Shown here: piece after piece, positions 10,666-22,385 of the stretch
Layout of the letters: each line of letters starts with the position of its first letter
How positions within the stretch are numbered: position 1 is the stretch's first letter
Origin: Paramarasmius palmivorus
Taxonomy: Eukaryota > Basidiomycota > Agaricomycetes > Agaricales > Marasmiaceae
Direction of reading: 5' to 3'
DNA: 64,000 nucleotides
NCBI GenBank assembly: GCA_037176845.1
Contig: JAYKXP010000016.1
Location: forward strand, 310,001-374,000
Program-made: the position numbers and the translations under genes
Notes under the pieces: model-generated
What the model saw: the letters and a program-made list of their open reading frames with translations, nothing else
Told to the model about the DNA's origin: nothing
The model's database searches: none

Positions 10666-11379
10666 ATGCAACACTCCAACAAAAACACTACTTCTTCCAC
10701 CCCTCAGCGATTGCAGGTACGTGGCATATGCTCTTTGATCATACTCTTTATTCATTCTTGCACGTTTTAGAGGACTTCTACGCGTCGCGATATTCAATCT
10801 CGCCGGCCAAGGTCTGGCGCATCCCCGGAGAAGACTCGAGACATCAAAGAAGCTCAAAAAGTTGCTGAGAAGAAAGAAGGAACACGCATCAATCCGTATA
10901 TCTATGTTGGAAATGTACGTTCCATGTTATGCCACGAGGACTTCGTCTGCTCAATGCCTCGCAGTTGGCTATGAATACCACGGAAAAAGTGGTGGAGGAT
11001 GTTTTCGTTGCTTGCGGAAAAATCCATCGCGTGACGATTGCTAGTAGCGGGGCTTGTACCAAGAAGCCAATGGAACCTACGCTATACGCATATGTGGAGT
11101 TCAGGACTTTATCAGGAAGAGACAAGGCCTTGAAGTATCACGGACATTCTATCCTCGGCAGGCGAATCACCGTGAGTCGTAAGAACAGGAGAACTTTTGA
11201 AAACAAAGCTAACTATTTCGTGAAGGTCTCCGTTCACCCAGGTGGTCTTCCCGACGTTGATAGGACTACTCGATGTGAGTCTGAAAAGTTAGTGTACCGC
11301 GGCCGAATTATTCATACTTTCCATTCTAGCTTGTATAGATGCTCAGAATGCTAAGATAGCTATTGACCCAAAGAGGTAA
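10666..11379 (+). CDS. Small single-RRM RNA-binding protein
   Basis: Five exons give roughly 165-175 residues. The start is MQHSNKNTTSSTPQRLQ; a basic, Lys/Arg-rich exon (RTSTRRDIQSRRPRSG ... EAQKVAEKKEG) follows. Then a single RRM: the RNP2-like strand NPYIYVGN, helix TTEKVVEDVFVACGKIHRVTI, RNP1-like strand LYAYVEFRTLSGRDKALKYH, and GHSILGRRITVSVHPGGLPD. The tail is RTTRSCIDAQNAKIAIDPKR. RNP1 has Tyr and Phe (YAYVEF) where aromatic RNA-stacking residues are expected. Size and layout resemble Sgn1/PABPN1-like proteins, but the match is not strong enough for a name. It is probably nuclear or cytoplasmic mRNA binding, inferred only from the RRM. Confidence 0.72.
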
Positions 11380-11889
11380 CCACCCAGTGTAACTCGTGTA
11401 TACGTGTACTGAATGTTCGCCGAAACATACATAGACTTCTTGACTACGAACCGACCGTTCCACTTCATTTGCACGAGCCCACTCTGGGTGTACGCACTAC
11501 GAATTGATAAGTATCTTTTGTATGAGTAAATATGATGTACGATATGCTATGCGAGGACAATGTATACTTTGAAGGACAATGGAATAGTTTGAAATCAGTG
11601 CTGAGTGATGCGGTGACTTGATTAGGAAATTTGGTTTGTAGTGGGGAAATCCCAGATGGTGTCGAATTGCTGTCACCTGGAATAAGACACCCACCATCAT
11701 TTCTGACTGTATGGGAGATACCTAGTTACTCATTCACAACGACCGCTCGAGGTGCGTCTCTATCTCTCTCTTTATCTCTCTTCTTGCTTCCCAGACCATC
11801 TCTGATTCCTTCTCTCCTTTTTACTTTCACCTCTCCAGTCTATCAGTCTCTGCCTTGTCCCGTTTACTTGCCATCTGTTCACCCACAGC
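11380..11889. promoter_or_regulatory. Promoter region with CT-rich leader
   Basis: 510 bp between the RRM gene and the large DEAD-box-like gene. A pyrimidine-rich block (about 11757-11865, with runs of TCTCTCT and CTTCTTGCTTCC) lies immediately upstream of the ATG at 11890. CT-rich blocks of this kind are common at transcription starts of highly expressed fungal genes. The ATG context (CAGCATGGC) is good. Confidence 0.45.
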
Positions 11890-14800
11890 ATGGCGAGGAG
11901 TGCGACCTTGAACCCGGCCTCGATGCCTTTCTTTCCAGGCGGTCGTTCCGGTGATGATGAGGGCAGCAATGGTGTCGGTTTCGGCCAACATACTTCTTTG
12001 CGCCTTCACGAACAGGATCGCAGCTCATCATCCACTCTTTCCATTTCTCCTTCGGACTACCGCTCGGTCAGATCTTCCCCAAGCCCTTCTCTTCAAAACG
12101 AACGAAACTACGATCTCCAAACCACTTACCTCAACGAGGGGTCTCGCAAATCTCCAACCTTTCGACAAGTTGATGCCAACAAACCTTATCCAGGTATCGA
12201 GTCCAGGATAGCAAGGGAATCAAGCATGTTGGGAACATTAGAGTCGCTGCCAGAGGGAGAAGACACACAGCACACCCCAGGACCGCTTGTGGCGGACCTA
12301 GCCCACAGGGGGTCTGTTGCCTCTTTCTTCTCTCTACCTGCAGGTCGAGAGAGACTGAGCACTCCTCCCGTGGCTATTAACACCACAGGATCACCATTCA
12401 TTACCAATACCACATTTACCTCCTCTTCGCCAGTTTCTTCGTTGGATTCAGGTAGCCATTTTGCGCCAAGTGTTGACTCGCTCACGTCCCAAAATTTCGA
12501 GTCCCAGCTCAAGGCATCGCCACTCTACATCGACATTTTGGACCGATTGGTTCGCTGTGAATTCACAACTACACAGATTCAAAAGGATTTGGGCGATCTA
12601 CATCGTAAAGTCAATTTACTGGTCGAGCGCAGCCTACAGGCCAATGCGCAACCCGAATTCAAAGATCCATTCGCTAGCAGTTCCCCTTCCAACTTTTCGC
12701 CCATAAACGGTGCTCGCGCGTCGGTTGGCATTGCTCCTAATCAGGTGGCACCCGCAGACGATATATCAACGATCTCACAGCGGTTGAATACGTTGACATC
12801 ATCCGTAGGCCAACTTCTAGCCCTTCAGACTCAACAAATTCAAACTACTGGTGTTTTACCAAATCAGGCTTTGGTCAATGCAGGTGGCATGCAGATGAGT
12901 CTTGATCAGGGCATTGTTTCCAATGCTGCAATGTTGGGACATGGCTTGCCTGGTCGACAAGATGCCAGGCCTTCACCCCGCATTCCTAATCCACCGATGC
13001 GTACGTGGTCTACCGGTACGTTGGATCTCCCAGGTCGGCCTGAGGTAGCTGTCACTGGACGTCAAGATGGACCACTCAGAGACAAGCGACGTTCCGTGAC
13101 AGGTCTCCTGAGGAGAGATTCGTCGGGGGTATGTTTCCATTCATGACACTATCTCTACGGGCTTACTGAACCGCGATCAGGTCGTCGATCTCCCAGCTGA
13201 CTACGGCGGAGGTTCTCGTGATTCTGGACCACTGATCTCAAAATGGGAGCAGCTGAATCTCGCACCAGAACTTTTGAGATCGTTAAACAAATTCGGGTCA
13301 GTAGCTGTACGCCTTTCTATCTGTTCTAGTCTAAATCATGACATGTCAGGGTCGGTCCTCCGAACAAGATCCAACAACGTGCTCTACCGTTTCTGCTACG
13401 AGGTGCTGATATCATCGCACAAGCCCCGCCTACTCAAGAACGCATCGCCGCCTATGTGATTCCCGCCATTCAGATTGCCGTGACTACCATTGCGAATCAG
13501 CCGGTCAATCGTGGCCCAATAGTGATCATGATATCCACCACTGTTGATCAAGCCACCCAGGCACAGCGCATGATTCGTGACTTGGGAGGACCAATTGGTG
13601 TCAGGTCTGCCCTTGGTGTCGGAACAACGACGGCGAACAGTGATCTTGCACAAGAGTTACGCCTTTTGCAGCAAAACACACCGCACATTCTGTGTGGTAC
13701 CCCACAAAAGTTGCATGCGCTCTTCACTAGTCCAGGTGGGCTTGTTGGCTCAGAGGTCCGATTCCTTGTTTTAGACGAGGTGGACCAGCTTATTGCCCGC
13801 AACCTCCACGAGTTTGTTTTCAACATCGTGAAGCTCTTTCCCTCTCCGAGGTCGCGACCTCTGAGCACCGGTACCTCTGCAAGTATTGCTGCGCCTGGGA
13901 CTCCTCAAATGTCGTTGACACCCGGTCTGGACGGCAATAATAATGGGCCTTACAGTTCAAGCCGTAGGTTCTCAACCGTTACCTCGTCGGATTCTAGTGG
14001 TACCAGTTCGCCCGGTCCACAAGCTGTGGAACGGCAGACCGCTTTGTTCTCTAACACCGTACCTCAAGACGTCCTCAACCTAGCGACAACTATCCAGCTA
14101 AGAGAACCGGTGCGCGTATTAGTTCGCCGTGACGGGAACGTCACGCAAGCAGAAAGCACCCAGGGATCTCGTGGCCTTCGACAGTTTTATTTATACCTGG
14201 CTTTCACAGCTGGTGGTCGTCCGGACCCATCACCTACTCCACCTGGCGGTGGGTTAGGTATCATCGGATCAGGCAGGGGTGCCGTTGTCAGTGCCGAAAG
14301 TGTGCAAGCTCGAGAGTGGAAACTTGATGCTTTAGCTGATCTTTTCGATGACATTGAAGTCGCTCAAGCGATTATTCATGTCGGAGGAATGACCGCCCTA
14401 GACGCGGTAGTTTACAAGCTCGCGAGCAGGGGACTAGAGGCAGTTCCTTTGGTAAGTACTATATATCTTCGTATTAACTGATATAACCTGATATCCCTCG
14501 ACAGCATGGTGACATGAATGCCGGTACCAAGTTGGCTGCTCTTAACAAATATAGGAGCTCCTCTTCCCTGATCATGAGGCAGTCGACGACGAAAGTATTA
14601 GTCGTATATGATGTTCAAGTCAAAGAACTTTCACATATCCCCCTTGTCATTAATTATGGTAAGATGCACTGTCGCCTACCTGATTGCTGCTAACACTATG
14701 AAACTTAGATCTGCCTAAGGCCGTGGAAGAATATGCACATCGGTAGGTGGAGAAAACCTTCTTCAGATTTATTTCGACTGATGAATGTCCAATTATATCA

Positions 14801-15073
14801 GTGTTGCCCCTGCGATTGCTCCGAATAATTATACCCGAGCGGGTGTAGTCATCAACTTCGTGACTGCTACTGGGGGCGATGTCGAAATGCTGCGCTCCAT
14901 AGAATGTTTCTATAAGTGAGTGGATTCTTGATGTACTACTTCTATCCAGGGCTGATGAAAAAATTTTCAATAGAATCAAATGTGTAAGTGATGCTGGCAA
15001 TATACCTGAAAACCTGACTGACTGTTATCACTACCAGCCGGAAGTTCCTATGAGTCTACGAGACCTTCTTTAA
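11890..15073 (+). CDS. Large eIF4A-derived DEAD-box-like protein with degenerate motifs (pseudohelicase)
   Basis: About 900 residues in nine or so exons (11890-13128, 13181..., ..., stop 15071-15073). The first 400 residues are Ser/Pro/Gln-rich and disordered, with two heptad-like stretches (IQKDLGDLHRKVNLLVERS; ISQRLNTLTSSVGQLLALQ). The rest follows the eIF4A/Fal1 layout nearly end to end, but key motifs are lost. Walker A (AQAxSGTGKT) reads AQAPPTQER; motif Ia (PTREL) reads STTVDQ; DEAD reads DEVD; SAT reads SNT in FSNTVPQDVLNLA; the RGID motif is gone; HRxGRxGR reads HRVAPAIAP. Preserved are IQQRALPFLLRGADIIAQA, GTPQKLHALF, LHGDM, LVINYDLPKAVEEYAHR and the C-terminal CPEVPMSLRDLL. By family knowledge it should not hydrolyse ATP. 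It may bind eIF4A/eIF4G partners or RNA as a scaffold (inference). Confidence 0.85.
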
Positions 15074-15300
15074 CATGATGATGATCTGCAATGTCTCGAC
15101 TGTATCCCTACTGCACATTTCTCTACCTCAATTCCTGCCGATGTTTCTATTTTCTACTATAGCTGCACCGTTCAGTCCATCGCCTGATACCCTTACTGCA
15201 AACCTGCCCCGTTTGTTTCGCTACTAAATAGTTCCCCAGTGTTTCAATTCTCCCACTGTATCTTTTGAATCTTCATCTGGATTGTTGTCTAATTCCATAG

Positions 15301-18300
15301 TTATTGGACTGTCAATACTCTCAATGTACCATCTTCACTGCAACTTGCAAGTATTCGTGGTTTATTCTCGTTCCCTGGACGCCACTTTATCCGTGTGATT
15401 TGGGCGTTATGCGCTTTGCTGCTCACAATTTAGAAGAGTTCTGAAATAGTCCGGTGGGTACTTACAAAGTTCCTTGTGCATCCCATGATGAATACGATGT
15501 ACTAGAATATATCGTGATATCACCTGTCTCTAGCCCGACGGCGAGTAGGTGCCTGCGAACATACTTAGTGGCGCTTCAGATGACAATTAGTTCCACCTAC
15601 TGATCACCCACGGATGTCATAAAGTCAACCGCCGTCGCGGCCTCTGGACACTTGATAGTTGATCTGAGTGACCATTTCTCAGGGGAGTCTTGTCCCCAGA
15701 TTTTTACCTGGAGATCTGAGAAAATGTACGGAGTTAAGGATTCCCTGCTTACCGTTTTGTCTCGAGAGGCCGTGGCAAAGAAATCCCCCTCGTGTGACCA
15801 AGCACAATCCCATATGATGCGACCATGTGCCTTCGGCTCGGACGCGACTGGAGTGTAACCTGAAGATAGAACAAATTAATTTGTTTCAATACTCAGCTAT
15901 TCGGATCCGACCTTGATCTGTTTTCTTGAACATTCTCCATGAGCGGTCTCTTGATACTGAGATAACATACTCGTCATTGGGGCTAAATGATATCCTAGTG
16001 ACAGTCAACGAATGACCGGTCAACGCAGCTCCAAAGGGTTGCCAGGAGCTCGTCTCATTGACCCGAACGACGGCGTGTTCAGCAGACGTTGCTCGGCATG
16101 CGGTAGCAATGTACTTTCGAGATGCAGAAACAGCAATCGTGCTAGACTTTAATGGTCTTGGTCATAGGTAACTTCATGGCCGCACGAAGAGGCAACGTAC
16201 CTCGTAACCGTGCCCAAATACTTTCTCAATTTCGGGCCACAACGTCACAGAGGCTAATTCTCCTTCGAAAGGTCGCCTGGTCAGATTCACGGGTGTAACG
16301 GGTGTCGAATCTAGCTGAATGTCAGCCGTGCCTGCTTAGACTATAGGTAGAATCCCTACTTTCAGTGGCTTTGTTTGAAAGTCCCAAGGGCGGTACACTA
16401 GCAGCAGCAGGTCTCGTTTCCTTTGTTTTTTGTCGAAGTAGTTTAGTGGGCTAGGGCTTCCATATAAATAGGATCAACTCACCCCTTCCTTACGGACTTG
16501 TGCGACGCCGAGGGTTTCCACAAGGTCGACAAAAAGCTGAGGACCTTCAAAGACACGAGTGACCTTTTCATCTGCACAGCTCGCAAACCTGAGGTCACCA
16601 AGGAACACTGCCCCTAGTAAATCATATCCATGGACTTGTGGTCTGGCTAGCTCGTGCCAGGATGCTGTTGACTCTCGCATTATCGGACCATGGATTCGGC
16701 TCGTTTGATCCAAACTGTAAAGAAATTAGCCCGAGTTGAAACTTACTTGGACGACTTACCCGGCTGATATTATATACGCCCCGTTTGGGCTCCAGTCCAA
16801 GTCCTTTACTTGTCCACTATGGCCGCCTATTGCACCAACTTCCGCCCAGATGTCCCCATCCTCGTCCACACATCTCCACCTTCGCCACCCGCCTGACCAA
16901 CCCCAGCTCATCACTTCTTTCCCATTCCCCTTCCACAAACCACCGACAAAGCCACCCAGTCTCTGGCCCCCAACGTCGCCAAATCTTTGTCTATTGATCC
17001 AGATCGATGCAGTTGTGTCCCCGGAATGTGTAATGACAGCTGAAGGTGACCAGATTATCACGGATGAATCCGTTGACGTCGAGAGTAGTGTAGGATTAGA
17101 GACGATGTCTTTATTAGGTTGCCATGAAATAGAGGTTACACCGGCTTCATGACCGATGAGCAGTGCATCGAATGTGATAGAGTAAAGTAAGCTGAAGAAA
17201 GCGCGTCAGGCACTATTCTGCCTATAGTAACACGATACAAAGGAGAGCATACCTTCCTTGATCGTTCTTCACTGATAATATGTGCCGCTTGAGGGAAACC
17301 TGTCGTCCGCCCTCTTCTACATCTGCAAAATCGCCTAGAGACTCTTCAAACGCATCGAGAAGTTCGTCGCTCAGTGTCCCAGCATTCTCGGATCGTGTGT
17401 TCTTTTTGTATGGCTCGACATTCCAGAGACGAATCGTCCCGTCTTGCGACCCAGAAGCGAGAACCAGTGTAGTTCCAGAGGAAAGGGGCGAGAATGATAG
17501 GCTTTTAACCCAGTCGTCATGTCCTGTTAAAACAACAGCTCGCGCAAACTTTTCAATGACACAGTGAGCGAAAGCACAAGGCCCGATCCGACGTAAACCT
17601 ACCTTGTCATCTGTTCGTGTCCATATCTGTACATTTCGATCCGTAAGTCCTATGGCCAGAACCGTGCCTAGTGAAATTTAGTCAATGGTTGACTGTATAA
17701 CCAGGTTGAGGCACCAACTTTGTGACTCTGGAAGGTAAGACATCGCTAAAGAAAGTGGATATCTTCCTGATAGTACAATCTTTTGCAACTCCAGTGTTTC
17801 GCCTGGTCACCAATATATCAATGAAGGCGTTGAACACATTTCAGGGAGTTGAGCTGACATGCCTGTTTCCTTTGAGAACTTCCACACTTTCACTGAGCTA
17901 TCGGAGGACCCAGTTACGAGACAATCATTCGATGCACACATGGAAGAAACGGCCTTTTCGTGAGCCTGAAATTTGCTGGATTTCCACTGTGGTGAGTGAG
18001 TACACGTCCTGAGAGTTATAGACAGAGTTTGGCGTGCCTGTGATCCTCCTTCTTTTGTCCAGTAATGCACCACACCCTTGTCGTCGGCACTGATGAAGCT
18101 CGTAGGGGAGAGCGAACGGATACAAGTTACGATGCCTTCGTGTCCATAGAGTGCTTCTGTGATCCCAGAGTCTTTATCTTCCTATCAGTATGGTCATCAG
18201 TGTGTTGCTAGATGATTACCACAGTCCGAACTCACTGCCCTCCAAATGCACACTTGACTCGATGAGCCGAAAAATACAGTCGAGTCAGACGCGATATCAG

Positions 18301-18355
18301 CAGCGTTTGGGTATCGATTTGTCGAAGCAGCGATGTAGTTTGTCTGGAAATACAT
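15301..18355 (-). CDS. ELP2: Elongator complex subunit 2 (ELP2), WD40 protein
   Basis: Elp2 is the double beta-propeller scaffold of Elongator, which modifies wobble uridine (cm5U) of tRNAs. The start MYFQTNYIAASTNRYPNAAD is the characteristic Elp2 N-terminus, followed by FFGSSSQVCIWRA. WD repeats seen include ALYGHEGIVTCIRSLSPTSF, FQAHEKAVSSMCASNDCLVT, SSDSSVKVWKF, HGRIIWDCAWSHEGDFFATA, SRDKTVKIWGQDSPEKW and a last repeat IKWRPGNENKPRILASCSED ending TLRVLTVQ at a stop at 15301-15303. Many exons, about 800 residues. HGRIIWDCAW is typical of the second propeller. It sits head to head with the holo-ACP synthase gene (189 bp). Confidence 0.9.
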
Positions 18356-18544
18356 TTTCTCCTGATAAATCCTGCCCAGAGAGCAATTGAAGGGCCGCGT
18401 TCGGGATGATGGTGAGCGTAGAAAAGAAAATTATCTGTATATCTATATTTGTTTCTATCGCCGAAATCGACGCGATCACAAGTGTGACGTTCTTACTCTC
18501 AGACGCTCATCTTCCTCAATGGAACCGCAAAACAAAGAGGCATA

Positions 18545-19004
18545 ATGGGAATCCTAGGTATTGGTGTCGACATTGTTCATATCCCAAGGGTTTTGGATGT
18601 TCTACGGCGCCGGGGTTCAGACAAGTTTGCATCCCGAATTCTCAGTCGGAAGGAAATGAGGGAATGGCACCTGAAGCATCGTCCTTCGGAATCTTGCAGT
18701 ACGCAGAGCGCTCAATTCTTGGCTGTACGGTATGTGCATTCATTCATTTCCTAGCCTACATGAGCTTATGCTATCCCTGTCCTATAGCTGGGCTCTCAAA
18801 GAAGCCGCGTACAAAGCTCTCTATCCTACCATAAAACCTACCTGGAAAGACCTTACATACCAAGGAAAATCGAAAGATGGTTCGAAGCCTACCCTACAGT
18901 ACCTTCCATCTGACAGTCAAATCCCCGGCATCACACTACACAGTTCAGTCAGCCATGATGGAGAATACGTTTTTGCATCTGTTATTGCTGAGGGGAGAGA
19001 CTAG
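18545..19004 (+). CDS. PPT2: Mitochondrial holo-ACP synthase (AcpS-type phosphopantetheinyl transferase)
   Basis: Two exons (18545-18729, 18788-19004) encode 133 residues. AcpS-type enzymes transfer phosphopantetheine from CoA to acyl carrier protein; in fungi the stand-alone form (Ppt2) serves mitochondrial ACP of type II fatty acid and lipoate synthesis. The N-terminus MGILGIGVDIVHIPR carries the Mg-binding Asp of GVDI, and FLAVRWALKEAAYKAL carries the second metal ligand (Glu) and the Lys-rich helix. SRKEMREWHLK sits between them as in the family. The start leaves no obvious presequence; an upstream in-frame start was not found. It converges with IBA57 (stops 39 bp apart). Confidence 0.88.
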
Positions 19005-19043
19005 ATATGTACATTTTGTCCTTAATAGATGGTCTAAATTACA

Positions 19044-20317
19044 TTACTGCTCACGGATTGGCCACCAATCCGGCCACCACGACTCGACTGCCAAACTCTG
19101 AGTGCTACCGTCAACCTCGGCCTCGCATCGGAATTCCAATTGTTGCTTCTCTACTCCTTCCACATGTTCTAGTCGCAAAAGTGCCAACGCAAACCCTTGA
19201 CTTGAGGTGAGCAGTTTTCCGGTTCCTCGCGGCCTTGGAATCTTTTCGTCCGAAGTTGAGGGAAGGACAACTGGTTTGATATCGAGACCAGGCTGCAGAG
19301 AGTTGGTGAAACTGTCATTGTCATCAGAATACGCAATGCGATAGTAATGAGATAAACGCACTTTTTAATGCTAATTGGAAGAATGCGCTTCCGAACAGCA
19401 CCGGTATGATATGTCCTTACTGTAAGCTCTTGACCAACATAACAACCCTTCCTGAAATCCACTATTCCGAACGCTTAGTATAAGGAAACCAGCTCTCAGG
19501 TTTGACTCACATGCGCCCATGAGATCCAGATTCGACTCCATTGGAAAGGCCGTAGTGGGAGTTATGTCTTCGACACCTTCAGGCACTGCATGTGCTATAC
19601 GATGAAGCGTATAGGCATCCGACGAGACTTCGTCATGACCGAATGCGATGCTTGCTACAATAATGATTCAGACACTAGGATAACATGAACTATACCACCA
19701 CTCACGTCTATCTCCCTTCCGAACGAGGTACCTGCTACCCATTCCCGGCGCACGTCTATCCATAAACACTCTATCTTCTGTCCCCCAGGGCCAATGCTCT
19801 TGTGCATCCGGCCATAGTGGCTCTACAGCACCACTGTTCGCGAACTGCCAGCTCCTTTTCGAGGCGTCTGAAGATCCATAAGTGTCCCATGCTGCCCAGC
19901 TATCATATTCAGATGTCGCATCTCGTATCTTCACTTTGGCGCGTAGAACGAAACGCTTGAGTAAGTCGTGGAGAGGTGTAGCATCGGATGGACGCGAATC
20001 GTACTCTATGAGATATCCGGGTCGGCCGTTGATGTCACGGTCAGCAAAAACAAGTAAGTCATATAAGACTCGGCCCTAAGAAGTACTGAGAATGCGTTGG
20101 GAGTGGTGAAAGAATCCAGACATACCTGAGCATTTAGGATTGCGGAAAAGAACGGACGTTTGGGAGAGTCAGGAACGGCAGATGCGACCATGCCATTGAG
20201 GAACTCTCCAGCCTGTGAGCCAGTTACTGAGAGAACTGCTCGATGAGGTAGCTGAGCTATTGAAGGGCCATTAACCAGAAGCTTTCGAAGGGATGGTGGT
20301 ATCCGGCTGAGTGCCAT
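19044..20317 (-). CDS. IBA57: Iron-sulfur cluster assembly factor IBA57 (CAF17/YgfZ family)
   Basis: Iba57 acts with Isa1/Isa2 in late 4Fe-4S cluster assembly in the mitochondrial matrix. The start chosen is [14 protein letters not shown] at 20317, which reads as a short amphipathic presequence; a Met 13 codons upstream (20356) is possible. Visible blocks: [49 protein letters not shown], and the family signature [19 protein letters not shown] with its conserved Cys, followed by AVRKRILPI. The C-terminus reads [17 protein letters not shown] and ends [11 protein letters not shown]. Length is about 370 residues. Its start codon is only 37 bp from that of PET191 on the other strand. Confidence 0.9.
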
Positions 20318-20354
20318 TTCTAGATATGTAAGCACCTCTTTCGCCAAAACTCCC
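20318..20354. promoter_or_regulatory. 37-bp divergent gap, IBA57 / PET191
   Basis: Only 37 bp separate the two start codons, too little for two independent core promoters and leaders. Transcription start sites must lie inside or beyond the opposite coding region, so the transcripts should overlap antisense. Confidence 0.55.
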
Positions 20355-20716
20355 ATGTCCTCATCCTGTCAAGGCCTTTTGGCCGCTCTCAAGGACTGCA
20401 TTATGCACTCGGACTGTGTCATTAAACAAGGAAATCTTCCTTCTGTATGTCTCCGGGAACATGTGGACGAATTGCCGGAGCAATGCCAGTCTCTGCGAAA
20501 GGCCACTTTTGAATGTAAACGCGGAATGGTGAGCTTTCCTTGCAGTGATGCACAATAATTCTTGGACGTTGATATACTATTCTGTGTATGCAGCTAGATA
20601 TGAGGAAACGATTCCGGGGCAATATTGTTGGGTCCCAATTCGAATACGATGCAACTCCCGAAACCTCTACGACTAGTGATGCTCAAGTCCCTAGTTCGAG
20701 TTCTGTGCAAAAATAG
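20355..20716 (+). CDS. PET191: Cytochrome c oxidase assembly protein PET191 (COA5)
   Basis: Two exons (20355-20528, 20594-20716) encode 98 residues. Pet191/COA5 is a small twin Cys-motif protein of the mitochondrial intermembrane space needed for complex IV assembly. The start MSSSCQGLLAALKDCIMHSD carries a CX9-10C-like pair; CLREHVDELPEQCQSLRKA and FECKRGM carry the others, and exon 2 begins LDMRKRFRGN, the usual Pet191 ending, before a Ser/Thr tail. Cysteine positions match the family. Head to head with IBA57. Confidence 0.9.
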
Positions 20717-21057
20717 GCGAGAGCTATAGTGGATTGCGATACACCATCGTCTCTATTCACTACCTTCCATCCCGATGCTCATTCGGAACGAGTAGGTACA
20801 TCAAGAATCACACCATTGTGGCCAAGCTAAGGAGAAGGGGAAGGACACAAAAACTAGTATACTGTACCGTACGCGTCGTTACCACAGGATGAGTGCTAGA
20901 GTTAGTAGAGTTGTGGAACTTGCTAGAACTTGGCTTGAAAATGCCACTATTTACTGCTACAGTATCGACTTGATGTGAATGAAAATCTCCGAAAATCAGC
21001 AAGGATTCTGGGCGCTAAACATACATACACCTCTTCCTCTTACCACTACGTTCTCCG
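20717..21057. other. Intergenic gap, 341 bp
   Basis: Downstream of PET191 and upstream of the FMP32 gene, both plus strand. It ends with a pyrimidine-rich stretch (CACCTCTTCCTCTTACC) just before the ATG at 21058. No gene is visible. Confidence 0.4.
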
Positions 21058-22241
21058 ATGATAATTCGACATTTTCCTCGATGTTTTTCTCGAACTCTTC
21101 ACAACACTTCAATCTCTTCATCTTCATTCATTTCTCTGCCTCACCGCGAAGCACATAGCAGCATATCGGATCCAACGCCTTCCCATTCCGTGGACCTGGC
21201 CCATCCAAGGGATCCTCTCAGCAATCCATCCTCCGGTTCAGGTTCCGACAATATCGACGATATACCGCCTCCTCCATCACCACCGCCTCCAAGACACTCA
21301 GAGCCTGATGAGCATAATTCAGACTCCTCTGAACAAGTAGCAACATCCAATTTACCGACGACCATACCCCTTCATGCATCTCCATCATACACGCGACCAC
21401 CTTTCAATACGCATGCCTTTTACAAAGCATTAGAGAAGACGTTACCAGAGCCAGTAGCTCTCAGCTTGATGCGAGCTACTCGTGCACTTTTGGTGGATCG
21501 TACCGGTCGAGTGCGGCGCGAAGGGCTTACAGCCAAGGACCTGGATAACGTGCGTCATTGTTATTGTCATTCCATTTTTTGGGCGCGTGTTCATCGTAAA
21601 ACAGCAAGCCTATCTCTTTAGAGCAGCCCTTTCAGAACTTCGAGCTGAACGGACACTGTCTACCCAGAATGACGCGGCTGCTGTTCGCACAGCGACTACA
21701 GCCCTTCGACGAGACCTTGACCGCCTAGATCAGAAGATGAAGGAGGATATAGCCACGTTGAAGCACGAGTGAGTGTTCGTTAAGCTGTTAGGTGCACTTC
21801 CGCTACATATATTATCCAGGATACAGATGGAATTGGACAGTCGGAAGAATGAAGTCAAGGACGAATTCAAACAGCAAGATATTTCTATTGAGGTAACACA
21901 TTTCATTTTCCCAGATATATGAGATTAAGCCATTACCCACAGGAAATCTTGAACAAGTCAATAGTCAGCGTTAGTGACCTACGTACAGAACTGGAAAGTG
22001 TGAAATGGGACAATATGCGACGCGCTGTTGGTATGTCATTGCGCTCTGCCAGTATGAAGGCGTGTCTCACACCCAACTTTTAGTGGGATTGTTTGCCTTT
22101 GCTAGCATGACTGTCATTGCCGTGGAACTTCGACCAAAGCCCCCACCTCCACCTCCGCCAATTGTTCCCAGCCCCCTGAAACCCAAAGATGTTGCAATGC
22201 CACCTACTGAAGGTCTAGAGAAGATGGAATGGGCGACATAG
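21058..22241 (+). CDS. FMP32: FMP32/CCDC90 family mitochondrial coiled-coil protein (DUF1640)
   Basis: Start [20 protein letters not shown] is a strong mitochondrial presequence (Arg-rich, no acidic residues). A Ser/Pro-rich linker with a run of prolines follows, then the family core [20 protein letters not shown] and [16 protein letters not shown]. Next is a long coiled coil ([15 protein letters not shown] ... [20 protein letters not shown] ... [15 protein letters not shown]). A C-terminal membrane segment [16 protein letters not shown] precedes a proline-rich tail. Family members sit in the inner membrane; yeast Fmp32 is linked to complex IV assembly and the animal relative MCUR1 to calcium uptake. 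At least five exons, roughly 325 residues. Confidence 0.86.
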
Positions 22242-22385
22242 CTATGTATACACTCAGATTAATGCTCAAGAGGTCAAATCATAGATGCCGGGATCTATAC
22301 ATCGAACGCCATAATCTATCATACATGTATTATTGTCACCTGTATACCACCCATACACACGCAAGACCCCCAATCCCAATATCTG

